NCBI GenBank assembly: GCA_030637065.1
Contig: DAOVVQ010000031.1
Span: 1-19,715 of the forward strand
Length of the DNA: 19,715 bases
Reading direction: 5' to 3'
From: Planctomycetota bacterium
GTDB lineage: Bacteria > Planctomycetota > Phycisphaerae > Sedimentisphaerales > Anaerohalosphaeraceae
Numbering within the stretch: the first letter of the stretch is position 1; every line of letters starts with the position of its first letter. Positions 16,262 to 19,715 of the stretch are shown here, in pieces. The position numbers were made by a program, and so were the translations under genes. The notes under the pieces are model-generated. The model was not told the DNA's origin, made no database searches, and saw only the letters and a program-made list of their open reading frames with translations.

Positions 16262-17329
16262 TCACTTCCTTTTATCCTCAGTCTTCACGCTTAACCTGCT
16301 CGCCGCTTTCGTTGATTCGCGGCCGTAACGGTCTCGAACATACTCCAGCCACCAGCCAATGCCGGCGTCTGGATGGAGTGTGTCGATATCCGCGTCAACG
16401 TCATCGATATTTGAACGTCCTCCGGGCTTCATAAATGGCCCGCCAACACCTTCATCCGGAATACATTGCAGCCAGGTAGATGCCAGCATGATCCCATTGT
16501 AGTTTTCTATTCCCTCGCGCGTCTGGGCAAGTTGTGCTTCCTTCATCGCCGCCGTGTACCGACCGATCCGGGAGTAATTATAGTAACCGCTCTCCGTTTC
16601 GTGATGACTCTTTTTGCTGTAATCACCCCAATACTTTATATTTTTCGGCGTAGACTCGCTGTCCAGCCAGGGCTTGCCTGCCACCTTCGGACTGTGATGG
16701 ATATAAAGGTCTGCATTATCCGGCGGCGGATCACCATCATTGTAAGCGATCATAATCGACGGATCGACCGCGTGGCCGGCATCTATCATCGAGGCAATGC
16801 TCCAACCAGTCGCATCGTGCGCCATACCTTCGTTATCCACATCGACAAACACATTATGATAGTTGTGCTCGCTTAGCCAACGCACAGTATTGGCGATCGC
16901 CTTGTTTGCATCGGCCTGCTGCCATACTTGCTCAAGGTCTTCTTTTGCCCGTGATGTGCTCCAATACAAACAGCCCACAAGAACGACCAAACCTCGCTCA
17001 TCTGCCGCCTCGATAATCCGTCCCATCCGTCTCGCATAAACCGGATCAAGCGACGAATCGGCATGATAACCTTTAACATCCCCAAACCGCGATCCCATAA
17101 AAAAGATACTGACCGTGTTGACGCCATAGGATTTGAAAGTGTCCAGTTGACCGATGAGTTGCTGTGTTATCGCATCTGAAATCAGCGCGTTCGAGCAGCG
17201 CAGACCAATTATCTTGATTGGTTTACCGTCGAACAGAATCTCTCCGCCGCAAACGGAAACGACACCTGCGATCGCCTGGCTCATACAACCAAGTAGTATC
17301 GCCAATACCACAACGTTTCGCTTGATCAT
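16262..17329 (-). CDS. Exported (beta/alpha)8-barrel glycoside hydrolase-like protein (clan GH-A type)
   Basis: 355 aa with a Sec signal peptide (MIKRNVVVLAILLGCMSQAIA, cleavage near residue 21). The body reads like a clan GH-A TIM barrel. A sugar-binding start (GEILFDGKPIKIIGLRCS) is followed by FKSYGVNTVSIFFMGSRFGD, then AADERGLVVLVGCLYWS, then VFVDVDNEGM with Asn166-Glu167, where GH-A enzymes carry the Asn-Glu acid/base pair. A candidate nucleophile is Glu225 in WLDSESTPK; this is less certain. I cannot assign it to a numbered GH family. The weak match to usual NEP motifs suggests a divergent or little-studied family, possibly acting on the sulfated backbone. Gaps of 11 nt (upstream) and 34 nt (downstream) place it firmly in the sulfatase operon. 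AAGGAGG just upstream supports ATG 17329. The C-terminus ends in a basic stretch (KTEDKRK). Confidence 0.75.
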   Translation of the reverse strand: MIKRNVVVLAILLGCMSQAIAGVVSVCGGEILFDGKPIKIIGLRCSNALISDAITQQLIGQLDTFKSYGVNTVSIFFMGSRFGDVKGYHADSSLDPVYARRMGRIIEAADERGLVVLVGCLYWSTSRAKEDLEQVWQQADANKAIANTVRWLSEHNYHNVFVDVDNEGMAHDATGWSIASMIDAGHAVDPSIMIAYNDGDPPPDNADLYIHHSPKVAGKPWLDSESTPKNIKYWGDYSKKSHHETESGYYNYSRIGRYTAAMKEAQLAQTREGIENYNGIMLASTWLQCIPDEGVGGPFMKPGGRSNIDDVDADIDTLHPDAGIGWWLEYVRDRYGRESTKAASRLSVKTEDKRK

Positions 17330-17340
17330 TCAACCTCCTT

Positions 17341-18822
17341 TTATTTATTGGATTTCTTCTGTGCTTTCCTGGCCGCCTTTTTGGGCCTGGGGTTTTCCTG
17401 CTTTTGGGTTTTGCTCCATGCCGTCCACTCCTCTGGGGTCATGTCCCAATCGGGGTTATACTTCGGCATCGGGGCATCGACCTCTTGCAGATACTCCTCA
17501 AGCGTCGCGTGCATTTGCCTGGCCCGCTCGGGCATCTTTTCCCATATATCGTTTCGTTCGCCGATGTCATTCGACAGGTCAAAGAGTTTTGGGCGGTCCC
17601 ACTCGTAGACCTTCATCAATTTCATATCGCCGGTCATAATAGCCGACTGGGGCCTTGCGCCCTTACCGCCGCCGAGAACATAATTGGGAAAATGAAAGAC
17701 GAGAAAGGGATTTTTGCGTTTAATGTTGGCCTTGCCGCCGGAGGCCAGAGTCGCTACCAGGCTGCCGCCCTCGACACAATCCGGCACGCGGCTGGGAATA
17801 CCGGCCCACTGACAAAAGGTCGGGTACAGGTCATAGCCGACGACCGGATAATGGCACCAACTGTTCGCCTTTACGCCCGGACCGCGAACGATAAACGGCA
17901 CGCGGATCCCGCCCTCCCAGACCTGGGGTTTGCCGAAGTTCAGCGGGTCATTGCTGGTGGAAATGTCATTTTCACCGCGAAGCGCACCGTTATCGGCTGT
18001 GTAAACCACGTAGGTATTTCCGGCAATGCCCAACCGGTCGATCTCGTCGAGGATCATCCCGACGCCGACATCGAGGTCCGCCGTCATCGCGGCATATTCC
18101 GGGTTCGTATGCCGACTGCCCTTATCCATCTTCTGATACTTAGCCAATGTCGCGTTGCGATATTGGATCGGCAGATGCGTCGCAAAATGCGAAAGCTGCA
18201 GGTAGAATGGCTTGCCCGCCTTCACCTGCTTCTTCATAAACGCGATCCCGCTGCCGGTTACCTCGAAGATATACTTAGGATCCTTATCCCCCCCGCCGCC
18301 GGCGTTTCCGCGGCTGCCGTCATGCTCATCGTAACCAACCACCCCCGGATCGTCCGGCAGGTGCCACTTGCCGAAATGTGCGGTCGCATATCCCGCATGA
18401 TCGCGCAATAACCCGGGAAATGTGACCACCTCGGCAAGCGGATCCGGGCTGTTCCTCGCCGCCAGCCACTTAACATGCTCCGTCGGCCCCCTGCCGACTC
18501 CGATATCGCACTTGCGGTTCTTTGCCGGACCCATCCCGCTCAAGAGCGCGTGCCGGCTGGGCGAACAGTTCGGGCCGGGCGAATAGCCGCGAGAAAAACG
18601 CATCCCCCCCTCAGCCAGACGCTCGATATTCGGCGTCTCGTAATAATCGCTCTTCGAGTCCGCCCGATCCGGGTGCATCTGCGCCGAAGTACCGTTCCAG
18701 CCGAAATCATCGGCATATATCAAAACAATATTCGGCTTCGCCCCAGCCTGCGCCGAACCAGCCATGCCGGCGACAATAAGCATCAAAAGGACCAGGATAT
18801 TCAATTCGAGCGTCTCTTTCAT
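17341..18822 (-). CDS. S1 sulfatase, arylsulfatase-like, Sec-exported, Lys-rich C-terminal tail
   Basis: 493 aa. The Sec signal peptide is MKETLELNILVLLMLIVAGM with cleavage near AQAG. Metal-binding Asp38/Asp39 lie in IYADDFGWNG. The active-site motif is CSPSR with Cys86 as formylglycine precursor, followed by HALLSGMGP. HFGKWHLPD and YTADNGALRGENDIS carry further active-site positions, and FDLSNDIGERNDIWEKMPE the C-terminal subdomain. A glycine-rich loop with GGGGDKDPKY (about 170-180) is unusual. The last 24 residues are strongly basic (RPKKAARKAQKKSNK). The frame is open 29 codons further up, but GGAG at 18828-18831, 5 nt before ATG 18822, and the signal peptide fix the start. It lies 76 nt after the partial sulfatase and 11 nt before the TIM-barrel gene. 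Confidence 0.92.
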   Translation of the reverse strand: MKETLELNILVLLMLIVAGMAGSAQAGAKPNIVLIYADDFGWNGTSAQMHPDRADSKSDYYETPNIERLAEGGMRFSRGYSPGPNCSPSRHALLSGMGPAKNRKCDIGVGRGPTEHVKWLAARNSPDPLAEVVTFPGLLRDHAGYATAHFGKWHLPDDPGVVGYDEHDGSRGNAGGGGDKDPKYIFEVTGSGIAFMKKQVKAGKPFYLQLSHFATHLPIQYRNATLAKYQKMDKGSRHTNPEYAAMTADLDVGVGMILDEIDRLGIAGNTYVVYTADNGALRGENDISTSNDPLNFGKPQVWEGGIRVPFIVRGPGVKANSWCHYPVVGYDLYPTFCQWAGIPSRVPDCVEGGSLVATLASGGKANIKRKNPFLVFHFPNYVLGGGKGARPQSAIMTGDMKLMKVYEWDRPKLFDLSNDIGERNDIWEKMPERARQMHATLEEYLQEVDAPMPKYNPDWDMTPEEWTAWSKTQKQENPRPKKAARKAQKKSNK

Positions 18823-18898
18823 ACATTCTCCGGATATTCCCGGGAGAGACAGGTAGACAGTAACTGCATCGCCAACATACGACAAACATTGCTGTCGA

Positions 18899-19714
18899 TC
18901 ATCCCTCACCCTTTTTCTTTCGCGGGGCTTTCTTCACGGGTTTCTTTGGGGCCGGGCCCATTTGTTTATTGGCGGCGTACACTTCGGGGGTGTCCATCGC
19001 GGCGCCCGGGTCGTCTTGCCCGGTCATCCAGCGTTTCAACTCGGCGCGCAAGCGTTTTTTGACGCTTGCGTACTCCGGATCGTCCGCCAGGTTTTGCATC
19101 TCGTAAGGATCTTTGTCGACGCGATAGAGTTCCTCTCTCGGACGATCGCGATATTTCTTCATCAGCGATATCGCCCGCACATCTCCCTTTTCGGCCGCTT
19201 CCTGCAGCGACGGCCACCAGATCAGCCGCGAATTTTCCGCCATCACGTGTTTTTCGTGATACGCTGCATCGCTTTTGAGATTCAGCAGGTAGTGAAACTC
19301 GCCGTCGCGCAGCGAACGGATCGGATACGGCTCGCCCTCGGGAACATTGTTGTGGACGCCGTAGACGTACTGGCGATGTGTGTTTGCTTTGCCCGTCAGC
19401 ACTTTTAGAAAACTGGAGCCGTCGAGGTCGAGCGATTCGCTGTCGCCTCCAGCCGCTTCGACCAGGGTTGGCACCACGTCGGCCATCTGAACGAGCGCAT
19501 CGGTTTCCGTTCCGGGGGCAATGTGGCCGGGCCAACGCGCGATCAGGCCGGTATGGACGCCGAGATTCCAGTTCGACCACTTGGCATAACCCAGCGCCCA
19601 ACCCTGCTCGGAGGAAAAGAACACGAGCGTGTCCTGTGTCCGCCCCGTCTCATCGAGCAATTGCAGGGCCTGGCCGACTTCGCGGTCCAGGTCGGTCAGC
19701 TCCGCATAGTAACG
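18899..19714 (-). CDS. S1 sulfatase, C-terminal part only (N-terminus beyond right edge)
   Basis: 271 codons are visible, entering the window in frame (YYAELTDLDREVGQALQLLD) with no start needed inside. The visible part covers the second half of the sulfatase domain: VFFSSEQGWALGYAKWSNWN, where the Lys and the preceding acidic/His-like positions belong to the active site, then GLIARWPGHIAPG, then VPTLVEAAGG. The C-terminal subdomain follows with YRVDKDPYEMQNLADDPEY. The CxPxR motif is outside the window, so Cys or Ser type cannot be stated. It resembles the sulfatase at 14836-16227 in its C-terminal third. The protein ends in a basic tail (APKKPVKKAPRKKKGEG). It is the first visible gene of the operon; the locus evidently continues to the right. 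Confidence 0.9.
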   Translation of the reverse strand, partial: RYYAELTDLDREVGQALQLLDETGRTQDTLVFFSSEQGWALGYAKWSNWNLGVHTGLIARWPGHIAPGTETDALVQMADVVPTLVEAAGGDSESLDLDGSSFLKVLTGKANTHRQYVYGVHNNVPEGEPYPIRSLRDGEFHYLLNLKSDAAYHEKHVMAENSRLIWWPSLQEAAEKGDVRAISLMKKYRDRPREELYRVDKDPYEMQNLADDPEYASVKKRLRAELKRWMTGQDDPGAAMDTPEVYAANKQMGPAPKKPVKKAPRKKKGEG

Positions 19715-19715
19715 C

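Noticed and set aside
17404..18411. Plus-strand open frame of 335 codons
   Set aside because: It is antisense to the Sec-type sulfatase, with no ribosome site or recognisable family.
18823..18909. 29-residue extension of the sulfatase at 17341-18822
   Set aside because: It would bury the signal peptide and overlap the previous gene; GGAG before ATG 18822 is the better start.
1..19715. CRISPR array, tRNA/rRNA genes or riboswitch
   Set aside because: No regularly spaced repeats, cloverleaf-like sequence or known aptamer core was recognised; the few intergenic gaps are short.

Overview
The window is a single, fully co-oriented (minus-strand) catabolic locus for a sulfated polysaccharide. It most likely comes from a Planctomycetota bacterium (Phycisphaerae/Sedimentisphaerales-like) or a close PVC relative. 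Three things suggest this. There are six S1-type sulfatase genes in under 20 kb. There is an exported protein joining a PD40 propeller, a hydrazine-synthase-alpha-like region, CxxCH haem motifs and an FGE-like domain, an architecture I associate with planctomycetes. There are many Tat-type RR leaders but no SusC/SusD pair, which argues against Bacteroidota. This assignment is inference from gene content, not a phylogenetic result.

Transcription runs from right to left. The upstream block (19714 to 10197) is a tight probable operon with gaps of 76, 11, 34, 46, 55 and 2 nt: sulfatase (N-terminus beyond the right edge), sulfatase, (beta/alpha)8 glycosidase-like protein, sulfatase, sulfatase, right-handed beta-helix protein, sulfatase. 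A 218-nt intergenic region follows, with a perfect 7-bp-arm palindrome, flanking direct repeats and plausible promoters. It precedes a GH36-type (Sip1/raffinose synthase-like) alpha-galactosidase. A 313-nt AT-rich gap comes next, holding a 9-bp inverted repeat and what looks like a 22-codon plus-strand remnant of a transposase start. The third block is a 931-aa esterase-sulfatase fusion and a GH127 beta-L-arabinofuranosidase. A candidate promoter then precedes the last gene, which runs off the left edge: the propeller/di-CxxCH/FGE-like protein.

Together these encode exported enzymes that would strip sulfate (six sulfatases; all five with a visible active site are Cys-type), remove esters (the fusion), release L-arabinofuranose (GH127) and alpha-galactose (GH36), and attack the backbone or side chains (beta-helix and TIM-barrel proteins). 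A sulfated, possibly acylated, arabinose- and galactose-containing algal polysaccharide is the simplest target, but this is inference. No uptake system, regulator gene, cytosolic FGE or anSME maturase is in the window. No tRNA, rRNA or CRISPR array was seen. Long plus-strand open frames are antisense shadows.
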